A stretch of 64,000 nucleotides of DNA from Burkholderiales bacterium (lineage in GTDB: Bacteria; Pseudomonadota; Gammaproteobacteria; Burkholderiales; Casimicrobiaceae). Under the pieces are notes generated by a model that did no database searches, was not told where the DNA came from, and was given only the letters and a program-made list of their open reading frames with translations. The translations under genes were made by a program, and so were the position numbers. The stretch lies in assembly GCA_025354165.1 (NCBI GenBank), contig JANXNI010000058.1, positions 62,001-126,000 of the forward strand, written 5' to 3'. This document shows positions 43,745 to 53,905 of the stretch, piece by piece; positions within the stretch are counted from its first letter, which is position 1; each line of letters opens with the position of its first letter.

Positions 43745-44809
43745 ATGAACATTCTTATCCTCCCCGGCGACGGCATCGGCCCTGAAATCATGGTTCAGGC
43801 CGCGCGCGTACTTGACAAGATCAAATCCGAAGGTGAAGACATCACGCTTTCGCATGGCACGTTGGGTGGCGCGGCGTATGACGCGCACGGCCATCCCTAT
43901 CCCGACGCTACGCAGGCCTTGGCGCGGAGTGCCGATGCTATTTTGCTGGGCTGCGTCGGCGGTCCACAATACGACACGTTGCCTCGAGCCGTGCGCCCCG
44001 AGCAGGGTCTGCTTGCGATTCGCAAAGATCTGAAGCTGTTCGCCAATTTGCGTCCCGCGATGCTTTATCCGGAGCTCGCTGCAGCGTCATCGCTGAAGCC
44101 CGAAATCGTCGCTGGACTCGACATCATGATTGTCCGCGAGCTGACGGGCGACATCTACTTTGGCCAGCCGCGTGGCCGTCGCACCAATGCCGCCGGTGAG
44201 GACGAAGGCTACGACACGATGCACTATGCCCGCTCCGAGGTCGAGCGGATTGCGCGGGTTGGATTCGAGACTGCAATGAAGCGCAACAAGAAGCTGTGTA
44301 GCGTCGACAAGGCAAACGTACTTGATACTTCAATCCTGTGGCGCGAAGTCGTCACCGAACTGGGTAAGACCTATCCTGAGGTGCAGCTTTCGCATATGTA
44401 CGTCGACAACGCCGCGATGCAACTTGTACGTGCGCCCAAACAATTCGACGTGATCGTGACCGGCAACATTTTTGGAGATATCCTGTCGGATGAGGCGTCG
44501 ATGTTGGCCGGTTCCATTGGTATGTTGCCGTCAGCTTCGCTTGATGCCAACAACAAGGGTCTTTTTGAGCCTATTCACGGTTCCGCGCCGGACATCGCGG
44601 GACAGGACAAAGCCAATCCGATCGCGACCATCCTGTCGCTCGGAATGATGATGCGCTACACCTTTGGTCGCGCCGATCTGGCGCAGCGGCTGGAAACTGC
44701 TGTCCGTAAAGTGCTCGCGGCAGGCCTGCGAACGGGTGACATCGCTACGTCTGGCGACAACGTTGTGGGCACCAGAGCAATGGGCGACGCGCTGATCGCG
44801 GCGTTGTAG
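43745..44809 (+). CDS. leuB: 3-isopropylmalate dehydrogenase
   Basis: 354 aa. Begins [16 protein letters not shown]; substrate and Mg2+ residues in [14 protein letters not shown] and [18 protein letters not shown] site [18 protein letters not shown]. It oxidatively decarboxylates 3-isopropylmalate. Last leucine gene in the run; no terminator seen before fimV. Confidence 0.96.
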   Translation: MNILILPGDGIGPEIMVQAARVLDKIKSEGEDITLSHGTLGGAAYDAHGHPYPDATQALARSADAILLGCVGGPQYDTLPRAVRPEQGLLAIRKDLKLFANLRPAMLYPELAAASSLKPEIVAGLDIMIVRELTGDIYFGQPRGRRTNAAGEDEGYDTMHYARSEVERIARVGFETAMKRNKKLCSVDKANVLDTSILWREVVTELGKTYPEVQLSHMYVDNAAMQLVRAPKQFDVIVTGNIFGDILSDEASMLAGSIGMLPSASLDANNKGLFEPIHGSAPDIAGQDKANPIATILSLGMMMRYTFGRADLAQRLETAVRKVLAAGLRTGDIATSGDNVVGTRAMGDALIAAL

Positions 44810-44985
44810 CGAAAAATCTACAAAACTGTTGTATGACGTTGACATTGCATGTGGACGTCGCCGATGCACAACATGTGGTGCCCCAAACCGTCCCGCAACA
44901 CAATATATTGCGTATTGTTATACGCAGTAACAACGTGGAGTGAGTGCTCGCTCATGCGCCGCCGGACTTAAAGTTAATTCTGAGC

Positions 44986-45014
44986 TTGCAGCGGCAACTC
45001 CATGATGTTATTTT
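44986..45014 (+). promoter_or_regulatory. Candidate sigma-70 promoter of fimV
   Basis: TTGCAG, 17 bp, TATTTT, located about 30-60 bp before the fimV ATG. The 234-bp gap also holds the dyad TGCGTAT-TGTT-ATACGCA near 44911. Prediction by eye only. Confidence 0.35.
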
Positions 45015-45043
45015 TCTTATAGTTTCAGAATTAAGAGGGCGGC

Positions 45044-47683
45044 ATGCTGCGCCAAAAACCACTCGTTGTTTCGCTTGTACTGGCGGGATTGATTGCCACC
45101 ACGGATGCTGGGGCGCTGGGCTTGGGCCGTCTTAACGTGACGTCTCCGCTTGGGCAGCCACTTGTTGCCGAGGTCGATCTGACCGTCGCGCCGGGTGAAG
45201 ATGTCGATTCCATCCGTGCAAATATCGCCTCCCCTGCTGTGTACAGGGCGGCTAATGTCGAATATCAGGGCGTGGTTCAGACCATCCGCGCGCAGGTGCA
45301 ACGACGGGCCAATGGTCAGCCGTATCTGCGTCTGGTGAGCAGCCAGTCACTGAACGACCCGTATCTGGATTTGTTGCTGGAAGTGAATTCCAGTACCGGT
45401 CGGCTGGTGCGCGAATACGTATTTCTGCTGGATCCTCCGGGTGTGGCCGCAGCGCAATCGGTGGAGCCGACACAACCCGCATTGCCGTCAATGCCTGTCC
45501 GCGCCTCGGCACCGACACCCGTTGCGCCTTCCGCGCCCGTTGCCCGACCGAGCGCCCCCAGCAGCGCGCCGGCATCGACTTCGTCCGGGGATGGCACGAA
45601 CTACACCGTGAAATCGGGCGATACGTTGTCCCGCATCGCGGGCCGCAATTTGGCTTCGGGCGCGACCATCGAGCAATTGATGATCGCCATCCAGCGGGCA
45701 AATCCAAACGCGTTTATCGGCGGCAATATCAATCGATTGCGCGCTGGAGCAACGCTGAATGTGCCGTCTGCCAGTGATGCACAGACCGTCACCCAGAACA
45801 ACGCGGTCAGCGAAGTGCGCGCGCAAACGGCCAGTTGGCGTGGTTACGTGGCGCGAGTTGCTGATTCTGTGCCGAGTGTGGCGATGGATCAACCCGCCGC
45901 TCGCGCGAGCGGAAAAGTTTCTGGCGCCGTGGCAGACACCGGCGGCGGTATCAGTGCCACCGACAAACTGAAATTGTCGCAGGGCGAACGTAACAAACCG
46001 TCGTCGTCAACAGAAAGCAAAGTTGCTGCGGCGAAAGCGTTGAAGGAAGAGCAGTCGCGCACCGCGCAGCTCGAAAAAATCAAGCGGGATCAAGAACGGG
46101 TAATTACGCTCAAGAATGAGGCGCTTGCCGAGGCGCAAGCCAAGGCGAAGGCTTCACCTCCGCCGCCAGCGCCTATTCCACCTGTCGCAATTGCCAAAGT
46201 TGACCCACCCAAGGTAGTGGCTCCGCCAGCGCCGACGCCCGTTCCACCACCACCTCCACCGGTTGTGGCATCGCCGCCTCCGCCTCCGCCACCACCGGTT
46301 GCGCCGCCGCCTGCGCCAACACCAACACCTGAGCCAGTCGTGTCACCGCCGCCACCACCGCCGGCAGTGGTGTCGCCACCACCGGCTCCACCACCGTCTC
46401 CGGCATCTCCACCTGCGGTTGCGAAAGCCCCAACTCCAGCCCCCGTGGCTGAAGCGAGCATGTTCGACGCGCTTGGCGACAATCCGTTGCCGTTGGCAGC
46501 TGGCGGTTTGGGCATTCTCGCGTTACTGGGCGCGTTCCTTTGGAGCCGCGGACGCAAGAAAACACCTTCGTCGTCTGCCAATTCCAAAATGGCTGATCCG
46601 GTCGTCAACACGATGAATCCGGACACCGTGTTTGGGACTTCTGGTTTGGGCGTGGTCAAAACCAACGACATGCCAGTGCAGAGCCAATTTAGCCGCTCCG
46701 GCATGGGCACAATCGATTCGGGCGAAGTTGATCCGGTCGCTGAGGCCGAGGTTTACATTGCCTATGGACGGGAAGCTCAAGCCGAAGAAATCCTGCGCGA
46801 AGCACTGTTGCGCGACCCGCAACGTCTTGATGTAGCGACCAAGCTAGCCGAAATCAGCGCTACACAAGGCAAGCGCGATGTATTCGACAAGCTTGCGGGC
46901 GACGTTGCTGCGCTTGATCGTAACAATGAATACAAGCAAAAACTGGCTGTCATTGCGGCAACGCATTTTCCTGGACATCCTCTAGCCGAAGGCGCTAATC
47001 CGCCGTCCGCTCGCGGCGCAAACAGTGTTGTTAAAGTCGTTGCCCCAGTGGCTGCTATTGGCACCGCCGCAGCGGCTGTTGTTTCGACGACCGGCTTCAC
47101 AGCACTGGAAACGCCCACAGCTACCGGCGCAAGCGCCGCTTCTGCGGATGCTCTGGCCAGTGTTCCGGCGTCAAGCTCGCTCGATTTCGTGCTAGATGGA
47201 ATGACCATCGCGAAGCCTAGCAGTCCGCCACCACCAACTGCTCCGATTATGGTGCCGATGGTTGAACCGGTGGTTTCGTCGATGTCGAATTCCCCGAACC
47301 GGAAGTCGCTCGAGCAGGATTTGGCCGAGTTGGAAGCGTCGCTCAAAAAAGCGACGTCGACAGGACAAATGCCCGAAGGCGGCATGGACTTCACCGACTT
47401 CTCAACTGCCACGCCGACTAACCTCGGAACGGTCGGGCCGTCGATGCGGCCTGAGATGCTGGATCTGAGTTTCGATGCCGGTCGTCAGGGCTTCGTTGAC
47501 CCGACACCGTCGATCCTTGATGGTCAGTGGCATGACGCTTCGACCAAGCTTGATCTGGCTCGCGCTTACGAAGAAATGGGCGACCGTGAAGGCGCTCGTG
47601 AAATCCTGCGTGAAGTGATTCATGACGGTGATGAAGCGCAGCAGGCCGAAGCCAAGGCGATGCTCGCCAAGCTTGGTGGCTAA
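45044..47683 (+). CDS. fimV: FimV/HubP family peptidoglycan-binding polarity protein
   Basis: 879 aa. Signal peptide about 1-25, then the FimV N-terminal domain (LGLGRLNVTSPLGQPLVAEV), a LysM domain at about 185-243 (YTVKSGDTLSRIAGRNL), a coiled-coil stretch (330-365), a strongly proline-rich segment (371-469), one transmembrane helix at about 481-500, an acidic cytoplasmic part and the C-terminal FimV motif (LDLARAYEEMGDREGAREIL). FimV anchors at the pole and organises type IV pili and polar proteins. AGAGGGCGG precedes the ATG. Upstream of truA-trpFBA as is usual in this group. Confidence 0.93.
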   Translation: MLRQKPLVVSLVLAGLIATTDAGALGLGRLNVTSPLGQPLVAEVDLTVAPGEDVDSIRANIASPAVYRAANVEYQGVVQTIRAQVQRRANGQPYLRLVSSQSLNDPYLDLLLEVNSSTGRLVREYVFLLDPPGVAAAQSVEPTQPALPSMPVRASAPTPVAPSAPVARPSAPSSAPASTSSGDGTNYTVKSGDTLSRIAGRNLASGATIEQLMIAIQRANPNAFIGGNINRLRAGATLNVPSASDAQTVTQNNAVSEVRAQTASWRGYVARVADSVPSVAMDQPAARASGKVSGAVADTGGGISATDKLKLSQGERNKPSSSTESKVAAAKALKEEQSRTAQLEKIKRDQERVITLKNEALAEAQAKAKASPPPPAPIPPVAIAKVDPPKVVAPPAPTPVPPPPPPVVASPPPPPPPPVAPPPAPTPTPEPVVSPPPPPPAVVSPPPAPPPSPASPPAVAKAPTPAPVAEASMFDALGDNPLPLAAGGLGILALLGAFLWSRGRKKTPSSSANSKMADPVVNTMNPDTVFGTSGLGVVKTNDMPVQSQFSRSGMGTIDSGEVDPVAEAEVYIAYGREAQAEEILREALLRDPQRLDVATKLAEISATQGKRDVFDKLAGDVAALDRNNEYKQKLAVIAATHFPGHPLAEGANPPSARGANSVVKVVAPVAAIGTAAAAVVSTTGFTALETPTATGASAASADALASVPASSSLDFVLDGMTIAKPSSPPPPTAPIMVPMVEPVVSSMSNSPNRKSLEQDLAELEASLKKATSTGQMPEGGMDFTDFSTATPTNLGTVGPSMRPEMLDLSFDAGRQGFVDPTPSILDGQWHDASTKLDLARAYEEMGDREGAREILREVIHDGDEAQQAEAKAMLAKLGG

Positions 47684-47698
47684 TCAAAGCCAACGCGT

Positions 47699-48520
47699 AT
47701 CGATAGTCCAGTAGAAACACCCCAGCCAGCGGACAAACCTCCGCAGCGCTGGGCGCTTGGGCTAGAGTATCGCGGCGTCGCCTACTGCGGTTGGCAACGG
47801 CAAGTGGCCCAACCGTCCGTTCAGCAAAAGCTGGAAGAAGCGCTCTCGAAAATCGCGATGACGCCGATCAGCGTGATCGCTGCGGGTCGCACGGACACGG
47901 GCGTACACGCCGCCCTGCAAGTCGTTCATTTTGAAACTGATGTCGTGCGCGATGCCATCGCCTGGGTGCGCGGCGGCAATCAGTATTTGCCGGACGACAT
48001 CTCCATTCGCTGGACGGTACCGGTTGATGACGAATTTCACGCGCGTTTTGCTGCGACCTCGCGGCGCTACGTGTATCTGCTGGCGTCGCAACCGCACCGC
48101 CCCGGCTTGAATCGCGGATTGGTCGGCTGGACGCACTGGCCGCTAGATATTTCCCGCATTGAGGCGGCGCTGCCTGCGCTCTGGGGCAAGCACGATTTCA
48201 CGAGCTTTCAGGCCTCTGAATGTCAGGCGAAATCGCCTGTCAAAACCATCTATTCGGCGAAAGTCACGCAGCGCGGCAACGTTTTGCGCTTTGATTTTCA
48301 CGCGGATGCCTTTCTGCATCACATGATCCGCAATATCGTCGGGGCGCTGGTATACATTGGCAACGCCCGACAGCCCAGCGACTGGCTAAAAACCTTGATC
48401 GTGCAGAAAGATCGCACGCTTGCTGCGCCCACTTTTTCGCCGGACGGCCTATATCTCGCAGGAATTGAGTACGATCACCGCTTTGAACTGCCCGAAGCGT
48501 TTGTTGATCCGTGTCTCTAG
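47699..48520 (+). CDS. truA: tRNA pseudouridine synthase A, no canonical start codon
   Basis: TruA similarity starts at about 47747 (RWALGLEYRGVAYCGWQRQ). The catalytic Asp is in AAGRTDTGVHAAL, and HFHADAFLHHMIRN-type residues follow (DFHADAFLHHMIRNIVGAL). It modifies U38-40 in tRNA anticodon stems. In this frame no ATG, GTG or TTG occurs between the fimV stop (TAA 47681-47683, same frame) and a GTG at 47804, which lies after the conserved N-terminus. I mark ATC 47699 as a tentative non-standard start; ACG 47693 is another. A base error is also possible. Overlaps trpF by 10 bp. Confidence 0.8.
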   Translation: MDSPVETPQPADKPPQRWALGLEYRGVAYCGWQRQVAQPSVQQKLEEALSKIAMTPISVIAAGRTDTGVHAALQVVHFETDVVRDAIAWVRGGNQYLPDDISIRWTVPVDDEFHARFAATSRRYVYLLASQPHRPGLNRGLVGWTHWPLDISRIEAALPALWGKHDFTSFQASECQAKSPVKTIYSAKVTQRGNVLRFDFHADAFLHHMIRNIVGALVYIGNARQPSDWLKTLIVQKDRTLAAPTFSPDGLYLAGIEYDHRFELPEAFVDPCL

Positions 48521-49179
48521 ATTCCGCCACTCCGCTCGCTCGAACCCGCACCAAGATTTGCGGATTGCGCGAACAACAACACGTTGATGCCGCGATCGAC
48601 GCGGGTGCCGATGCGCTGGGATTTGTGCTGTACCCGCCCAGCGTTCGCGCCGTCTCGTTAGAGCTTTGCGCTGAACTCACGCGTCAAGTTCCAGCCTTCG
48701 TATCCACTGTCGCCCTATTCGTAAATCCAACGCAATGGGAGGTAGAGACCGTTCTTTCTGCCGCTCGAATCGACCTGCTGCAATTTCACGGCGGTGAGCC
48801 AGAAGCCTTTTGCGCGAGCTTCGGGCGACCGTATGTGAAAGCATTGGCTGTCGATGAGTCGTTCAATTTATTACAATCGCAGCAGCAATACGCCTCCGCC
48901 GCTGCGCTCCTTCTGGATACGCCGAGCGCTGGGCATGGCGGTAGCGGAAAGACATTTAATTGGCAGCTCATCAACACACCAAACACACGAAACGAGCGCG
49001 CTCCAGCCCTCGTTTTGTCTGGTGGCTTGACTGCTGCAAATGCGGCCGACGCGATTAGGGCACTTCGTCCTTTTGCGGTGGATGTGAGTAGCGGCGTCGA
49101 GATCTCTCGCGGCGTGAAAAACTCCGAATTAATCCAAAATTTTTGTCGCGCTGTGCGCCTTGCGGATTCGTCGATGTGA
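48511..49179 (+). CDS. trpF: Phosphoribosylanthranilate isomerase
   Basis: 222 aa from GTG 48511, overlapping the truA stop. TRTKICGLREQ (KICG catalytic Cys), DALGFVLYPPSVRAV, LLQFHGGEPE, LSGGLTAANA and VDVSSGVE phosphate-binding region with the catalytic Asp. It isomerises phosphoribosylanthranilate in tryptophan synthesis. First of trpF-trpB-trpA. Confidence 0.94.
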   Translation: MSLDSATPLARTRTKICGLREQQHVDAAIDAGADALGFVLYPPSVRAVSLELCAELTRQVPAFVSTVALFVNPTQWEVETVLSAARIDLLQFHGGEPEAFCASFGRPYVKALAVDESFNLLQSQQQYASAAALLLDTPSAGHGGSGKTFNWQLINTPNTRNERAPALVLSGGLTAANAADAIRALRPFAVDVSSGVEISRGVKNSELIQNFCRAVRLADSSM

Positions 49180-49215
49180 TCCGAGCGCAGGGCAATCCAG
49201 CGCAGAAAGCATGTC

Positions 49216-50493
49216 ATGAAACTCTACGATCTTCCCGATGCTCAGGGCCACTTCGGCCAGTACGGCGGCACCTTCGTTGCCGAGACACTGATCCAGGCGC
49301 TCGACCAGCTCAAAGCCCAATACGCCCGCTATCAACACGACCCGGAATTCCTCGCTGAATTCGCCAGCGAACTCAAATATTTCGTCGGTCGGCCCAGCCC
49401 CGTGTATCACGCCAAACGCTGGAGCGAGATGCTTGGCGGCGCGCAGATTTATTTGAAGCGCGAAGACTTGAACCACACCGGCGCACACAAAATCAACAAT
49501 TGCATCGGTCAGGCGATGCTCGCCAAACGTCTCGGCAAACCGCGCGTGATCGCTGAAACTGGCGCAGGTCAACACGGCGTCGCGACAGCCACCATCGCCG
49601 CCCGGTATGGCCTCGAATGCGTCGTCTACATGGGCAGCGAGGACATCAAGCGGCAAGCGCAAAACGTCTATCGCATGAAGCTACTCGGCGCGACGGTCGT
49701 GCCCGTCGAGAGCGGATCGAAAACCCTGAAAGACGCGCTGAACGAAGCGCTACGCGACTGGGTCACCAACGTCGACAACACCTTCTACATCATCGGCACC
49801 GTCGCCGGCCCGCATCCGTACCCGATGATGGTGCGCGATTTTCAGTCCGTGATCGGCACCGAATGCCTCACGCAAATGCCGGAAATCGCGGGCCGCCAGC
49901 CCGATGCCGTGATCGCCTGCGTCGGTGGCGGCTCCAACGCAATGGGCATTTTTTATCCGTATATTCCGTATGAAAACACGCGCCTCATCGGTGTTGAAGC
50001 CGCAGGCGAAGGCATCGAAACCGGCAAGCATTCCGCGTCGCTCACGCAGGGCGTGCCCGGCGTGTTGCACGGCAATCGCACTTACCTCTTGCAGGACGAA
50101 GACGGCCAGATTGCCGAGACGCATTCGGTCAGCGCGGGCCTCGATTACCCGGGCGTTGGGCCGGAGCATGCGTACCTGAAAGACATCGGCCGCGCCGAGT
50201 ACGTCAGCATCACCGACGACGAAGCGCTGAAGGCGTTTCACGAATGTTGTCGCATTGAAGGCATCATCCCCGCGCTCGAATCGAGCCACGCGATTGCGTA
50301 TGCCACCAAGCTCGCGCCGACGATGGACAAGGACAAAATTTTGCTGATCAACCTCTCCGGACGCGGCGACAAAGATATGCACACCGTGTCACAACGATCC
50401 GGCCTGTCGTTCTATTGCCATCCCGAGTGTGAGCAGGGCCGCATGTCGGCACAGGCCGCCCAGGGCACAACCAAACCACTGGTGCGCCAATGA
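49216..50493 (+). CDS. trpB: Tryptophan synthase beta chain
   Basis: 425 aa. [19 protein letters not shown] at the N-terminus, PLP lysine Lys92 in [38 protein letters not shown] phosphate loop and [13 protein letters not shown]. It condenses indole with serine. The ATG at 49216 is preferred over one 5 bp upstream in another frame. Overlaps trpA by 4 bp. Confidence 0.97.
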   Translation: MKLYDLPDAQGHFGQYGGTFVAETLIQALDQLKAQYARYQHDPEFLAEFASELKYFVGRPSPVYHAKRWSEMLGGAQIYLKREDLNHTGAHKINNCIGQAMLAKRLGKPRVIAETGAGQHGVATATIAARYGLECVVYMGSEDIKRQAQNVYRMKLLGATVVPVESGSKTLKDALNEALRDWVTNVDNTFYIIGTVAGPHPYPMMVRDFQSVIGTECLTQMPEIAGRQPDAVIACVGGGSNAMGIFYPYIPYENTRLIGVEAAGEGIETGKHSASLTQGVPGVLHGNRTYLLQDEDGQIAETHSVSAGLDYPGVGPEHAYLKDIGRAEYVSITDDEALKAFHECCRIEGIIPALESSHAIAYATKLAPTMDKDKILLINLSGRGDKDMHTVSQRSGLSFYCHPECEQGRMSAQAAQGTTKPLVRQ

Positions 50494-51287
50494 GCCGCAT
50501 CGATAGCGTCTTCGCCGCGCTGAAGGCGAACAAAAAAACTGCGCTGATCCCCTTCATCACGGCGGGTGATCCATCGCTTGAATCGACGCTGCCAACCATG
50601 CACGCCCTCGCAAAAGCGGGCGCAGATGTGATCGAGCTCGGCGTGCCGTTCTCCGACCCGATGGCCGACGGCCCGGTGATTCAGCGCTCGTCCGAACGTG
50701 CGCTGGCAAAGGGCATGTCGATGCGCAAAGTGCTCGCCACCGTCGCCGAATTTCGCAAGACGAACAGCGCTACCCCGGTCGTTCTGATGGGCTACGCCAA
50801 TCCGATCGAGGCGATGGGGCAGGCGAAGTTTGTGGACGCTGCCGCTGACGCGGGCATTGACGGCGTACTAGTCGTCGACTACCCCCCCGAGGAAGCCGAT
50901 GACTTCGCGGCCCTGCTCGGCAGACGCGGGCTGGCACCGATTTTCCTGCTCGCCCCCACGTCCACGCCAGAGCGCATCGCGCATGTGGCCAAGCTCGCAC
51001 GCGGCTATGTGTACTACGTCAGCCTGCGCGGCGTCACGGGCGCGGGCAACCTCGACGTTTCTGAGGTCGCCAACAACGTCGCCGCGATCAAGGCCGCCGT
51101 GCCCGTACCCGTCGGCGTCGGCTTCGGTATTCGCGATGGCGCGACGGCGCGGAAGGTTGCAGCCGTCGCAGATGCGGTGGTGATTGGGTCCGCGCTCGTG
51201 CAGACGATGTTTGACGCGCCCGCAGACGAGGTCGCGGCACGTGCCGGAGCGTGGTTGGGAAAGGTTCGGGCCGCGCTAGACGCGTAA
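50490..51287 (+). CDS. trpA: Tryptophan synthase alpha chain
   Basis: 265 aa. [15 protein letters not shown], catalytic Glu in [32 protein letters not shown] with the catalytic Asp, [12 protein letters not shown] and [12 protein letters not shown]. It releases indole from indole-glycerol phosphate and channels it to TrpB. ATGA overlap with trpB. A GC-rich hairpin with a T-run follows. Confidence 0.96.
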   Translation: MSRIDSVFAALKANKKTALIPFITAGDPSLESTLPTMHALAKAGADVIELGVPFSDPMADGPVIQRSSERALAKGMSMRKVLATVAEFRKTNSATPVVLMGYANPIEAMGQAKFVDAAADAGIDGVLVVDYPPEEADDFAALLGRRGLAPIFLLAPTSTPERIAHVAKLARGYVYYVSLRGVTGAGNLDVSEVANNVAAIKAAVPVPVGVGFGIRDGATARKVAAVADAVVIGSALVQTMFDAPADEVAARAGAWLGKVRAALDA

Positions 51288-51330
51288 GGTCGTCCGCTCG
51301 CACTGAGCTCGGCGAAGGGCTCGGCTAAAT

Positions 51331-51358
51331 GGCGGCAGCCGCTATGCCGCCGCCTTTT
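51331..51358 (+). terminator. Hairpin terminator after trpA
   Basis: GGCGGCA and TGCCGCC arms around a 7-nt loop followed by GCCTTTTCC. It overlaps the stop region of the convergent TMEM175 gene. Confidence 0.5.
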
Positions 51359-52034
51359 CCTTCGCCACAGCTTTCACTGCCAGCTTCCGGGAGACGTAGC
51401 CCACGATAGGCATTGCCGCGAACACACTGGTCGCGAACGGTGCAGCGAACCAGCCAACGATGATCGCGGCGGCGCAAAGCACGATTAGCGAAACGATGCG
51501 GAAGCGGCTCGGAATAAATATCGAATCCTCAAGCGGCGCGATCATGAGCGTCGGCGTCTTGCGAGCGATATAGAGCATCCATAGCGCGGTTAAGGCGAGC
51601 ACTGCCAGGTTGATCGCGTAGAAGCACTGCGACGTAAAGGCGCCCGCATACTCGCCCACCAGCGCCGAGCTGAACGGCATCAAGCTCGCCGCGCAGAGCA
51701 ACGCGATATTTGCCCACAGCATGTGGCTGTTCACTGCGCGCACATGCTGAAACAGGCGATGATGACCGAGCCAGAAAAACGCCAGCACGAAGAAGCTGAT
51801 GATCCAGGCGAGCAGCTTGGGGAGGAGCGCGGCTAGTGCGTGATTGAGCTGAAGCGCTGTGGTGATCGCGCCATGCTCGCCGCCGAGCTTAAGTTCAATC
51901 ACCAGCAGTGTCATGGCGATGGCGAACAGTCCGTCGGTCAACGCCTCAATACGGTGCTTGGAAACGAGGCTCGAAATCGAATGCGACCGTATGCCACTTT
52001 CGGCGTGGCTTGGAGACGGGGACGGAGTGGTCAT
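51342..52034 (-). CDS. TMEM175/DUF1211 family membrane protein
   Basis: 230 aa, about six transmembrane helices. The family signature is RIEALTDGLFAIAMTLLVIE (a variant of the RxxxFSDGVFAIAxT motif) in the first helix, followed by FFWLGHHRLFQH. Bacterial TMEM175 proteins are potassium-leak channels that lack the classical selectivity filter. It is a single gene bordering an accessory stretch. Confidence 0.85.
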   Translation of the reverse strand: MTTPSPSPSHAESGIRSHSISSLVSKHRIEALTDGLFAIAMTLLVIELKLGGEHGAITTALQLNHALAALLPKLLAWIISFFVLAFFWLGHHRLFQHVRAVNSHMLWANIALLCAASLMPFSSALVGEYAGAFTSQCFYAINLAVLALTALWMLYIARKTPTLMIAPLEDSIFIPSRFRIVSLIVLCAAAIIVGWFAAPFATSVFAAMPIVGYVSRKLAVKAVAKEKAAA

Positions 52035-52151
52035 GGCAACATCTCAATCAGGCTGGTAGTGCAGTCGTAACCGTAGCAGCTTTTTTAGGCTTGGTCTGAA
52101 TGATTGACGCCCTTGATCGCGAAGCCAGCAAATTGGGGGTTACCAGACAGT

Positions 52152-52490
52152 CCGTCATTCTCGCGGAGCGGGAATCCAGCTCGTAGTCCACGCGAAGCGC
52201 AAAACACGCCGTTTGCCCCGAGCGCAGCGAAGGGGCTGATGGAATGACGTGTTTCGTCTGCCACCATTCCGCTCATGCCGCTGGGCAGTCACTTTGTTTG
52301 ATTCGCCAGAAAAAGTAAACAAAGAAAGGCTACCCCGACGATTATCCTGATCCTGCGATGCTCAGAAAAAAGCGGAACGGCCCGAAACTCGCTGCGCTCA
52401 AACAACGGGCCGTTCTGATCGCTTTTTTCTGGCGCTTCTCGGGGCCAATCAACGGGGCCGTCGAACCGATATTTGATCGCTTTGCGGTAG
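52152..52490. repeat. Left arm of long inverted repeat
   Basis: About 340 bp: GTCATTCTCGCGGAGCGGGA (a common REP-type unit), then GCAGTCACTTTGTTTGATTC, AAAGTAAACAAAGAAAGGCT, CCCGACGATTATCCTGATCC and TGCGATGCTCAGAAAAAAGC, ending at GATCGCTTTGCGG. It matches 53565-53872 in inverted orientation over nearly its whole length. It fills most of the 580 bp between the TMEM175 start and the next gene. Sequences of the AAAGTAACCAAAGAAAGGC kind are common repeats in beta- and gammaproteobacteria. Confidence 0.8.
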
Positions 52491-52616
52491 AAATTTGTCT
52501 CCGCCGCCTCAAACACCTAGGCTGTGCAGCTGACGTATGTGATGATGAGTATGAAGTTCATTGTCGGCGCGTCACCATGAGATCGGCGTTAGATCCCGGG
52601 TAGTCGCACGCGACAG

Positions 52617-53381
52617 TCAAGATCTGATTTCCCACGCAGACACATATTCGCGCACAAGGCGTTTTGCGTCTTTAGTGAGGCTAGATCGAATTGTGGCGAC
52701 GTTTTTACTCGCCCGATCACGCGCCGATTGAAATGACGCGTGATCTCCATAGATTCGTGTGTAGCGGATAACCTGTGACGTCAAGTAGTGCCGTGTAAGT
52801 AAATGGTGATTGAGCACAGACAAGACTTGAATCAGGGAGAGACAACTACCGATTTCTGTCTTGATTTCTTCGTAAGAGGCAAAAATCTGTTGTGCATAAA
52901 CGGTTGCGTGAGAGAGTTGATTCAGCGCCTTCCAAAAGGTCCTCGTTTCGGGAAGAGTGGAATTCTTGACGTGGTTGAATACATCGTTCGTCAAGTGAAC
53001 GTAGTCGCCCGCAATCCAGCGGTTGAATGCGCGATCATTTTTCGAAAGGACACAGTACTTCGCGATGTGGAGAGATTCAAATATCGGGCGAAGCAGAGTT
53101 CCAGCGGCCCCGTACATTCCCGACTTTGTCAAAGTGATAGCTGAGTGAAAGAGAAAGACGTTTTTATGAACAGCTGAGAAAACCGCCGTTTCAGTGTCGT
53201 TTCTGCCGTTGAGGTGTTGCTGTCCGAGCAGCCAGGCGGTGTGATCAACGATTTCAAATTGAGCATCAAGCAGATCAGCCAGCAACTCTAGTGGAATGCT
53301 GAACGCCGCAGCGACAGACTCTTCGGTCTTGATGGTTTCGCTTGCGAGAATCTCGCGGAGCGGTTTGCCTTGTCGGTACAT
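52617..53381 (-). CDS. Unknown protein, possibly DUF5677-like
   Basis: 254 aa, largely helical, no signal peptide or clear membrane segment. GMYGAAGTLLRPIFESLHIA resembles the helix typical of DUF5677-type proteins, but this is a weak call. The coding DNA is visibly more AT-rich than its neighbours. It is the only gene between two inverted copies of a roughly 300-bp repeat, so it looks acquired. Function unknown. Confidence 0.6.
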   Translation of the reverse strand: MYRQGKPLREILASETIKTEESVAAAFSIPLELLADLLDAQFEIVDHTAWLLGQQHLNGRNDTETAVFSAVHKNVFLFHSAITLTKSGMYGAAGTLLRPIFESLHIAKYCVLSKNDRAFNRWIAGDYVHLTNDVFNHVKNSTLPETRTFWKALNQLSHATVYAQQIFASYEEIKTEIGSCLSLIQVLSVLNHHLLTRHYLTSQVIRYTRIYGDHASFQSARDRASKNVATIRSSLTKDAKRLVREYVSAWEIRS

Positions 53382-53564
53382 AAGCGAGAGTAGAAACGAT
53401 CTAACGCGTTTTTAAGTGCTTCGCAGGTGAAATCTTCAACAGCGCAAATCATGATGAGCTGATTTACCTTTGAGGCAGTTGATTTAGCACAGATATTATC
53501 GTTGCAGCGTGATCGTGCCGAAATAGCAACTGGCGCTTCGCGGACTGAACTCTTGCGTCAGCAC

Positions 53565-53872
53565 GTCGTTGTCTTGATCCCGAAGCGATCAAGGGTCGCC
53601 TCGATGGCCCCGTTGATTGGCCCCGAGAAGCGGAGGAAAAAAGCGATCAGAACGGCCCGCTGTTTGAGCCCGGCGAGTTTCGGGCCGTTCCGCTCTTTTC
53701 TGAGCATCGCAGGATCAGGTCAATCGTCGGGGTCGCCTTATCTTTGGTTACTTGCTTTTAGCGAAGCAAAAGAAAGTGACTGCCCCGCGGCATGAGCGGG
53801 ATCGTGGCAAACGGAGATGTCTGATTTGCGCTCCGCGTGGACTACACGCTGGATTCCCGCCTTCGCGAGAAT
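53565..53872. repeat. Right arm of long inverted repeat
   Basis: Inverted relative of 52152-52490. Shared blocks read on the minus strand include GATCCTGCGATGCTCAGAAA, GCGGAACGGCCCGAAACTCG, GGGCCGTTCTGATCGCTTTT and CTTCTCGGGGCCAATCAACG, ending with the REP unit GTCATTCTCGCGAAGGCGGG. The 626 bp between the unknown gene and the PIN gene hold this arm, element copy 6 and no gene. Confidence 0.8.
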
Positions 53873-53905
53873 GACGACGAGCAGGTGGAGAGGAAAGTGC
53901 AGTAT

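Noticed and set aside
44905-44930. TGCGTAT-TGTT-ATACGCA dyad as an operator or terminator
   Set aside because: Short, with no T-run and no known regulator site match; kept only as a note under the fimV promoter.
46090-46710. 206-aa glycine-rich frame on the minus strand
   Set aside because: Antisense of the proline-rich segment of fimV, where proline codons read as glycine codons.
52077-52192. CAGCTTTTTT start resembling another copy of the 116-bp element
   Set aside because: No TCG at the centre, no GGGG or TAGCCC at the expected offsets, and no matching right end.
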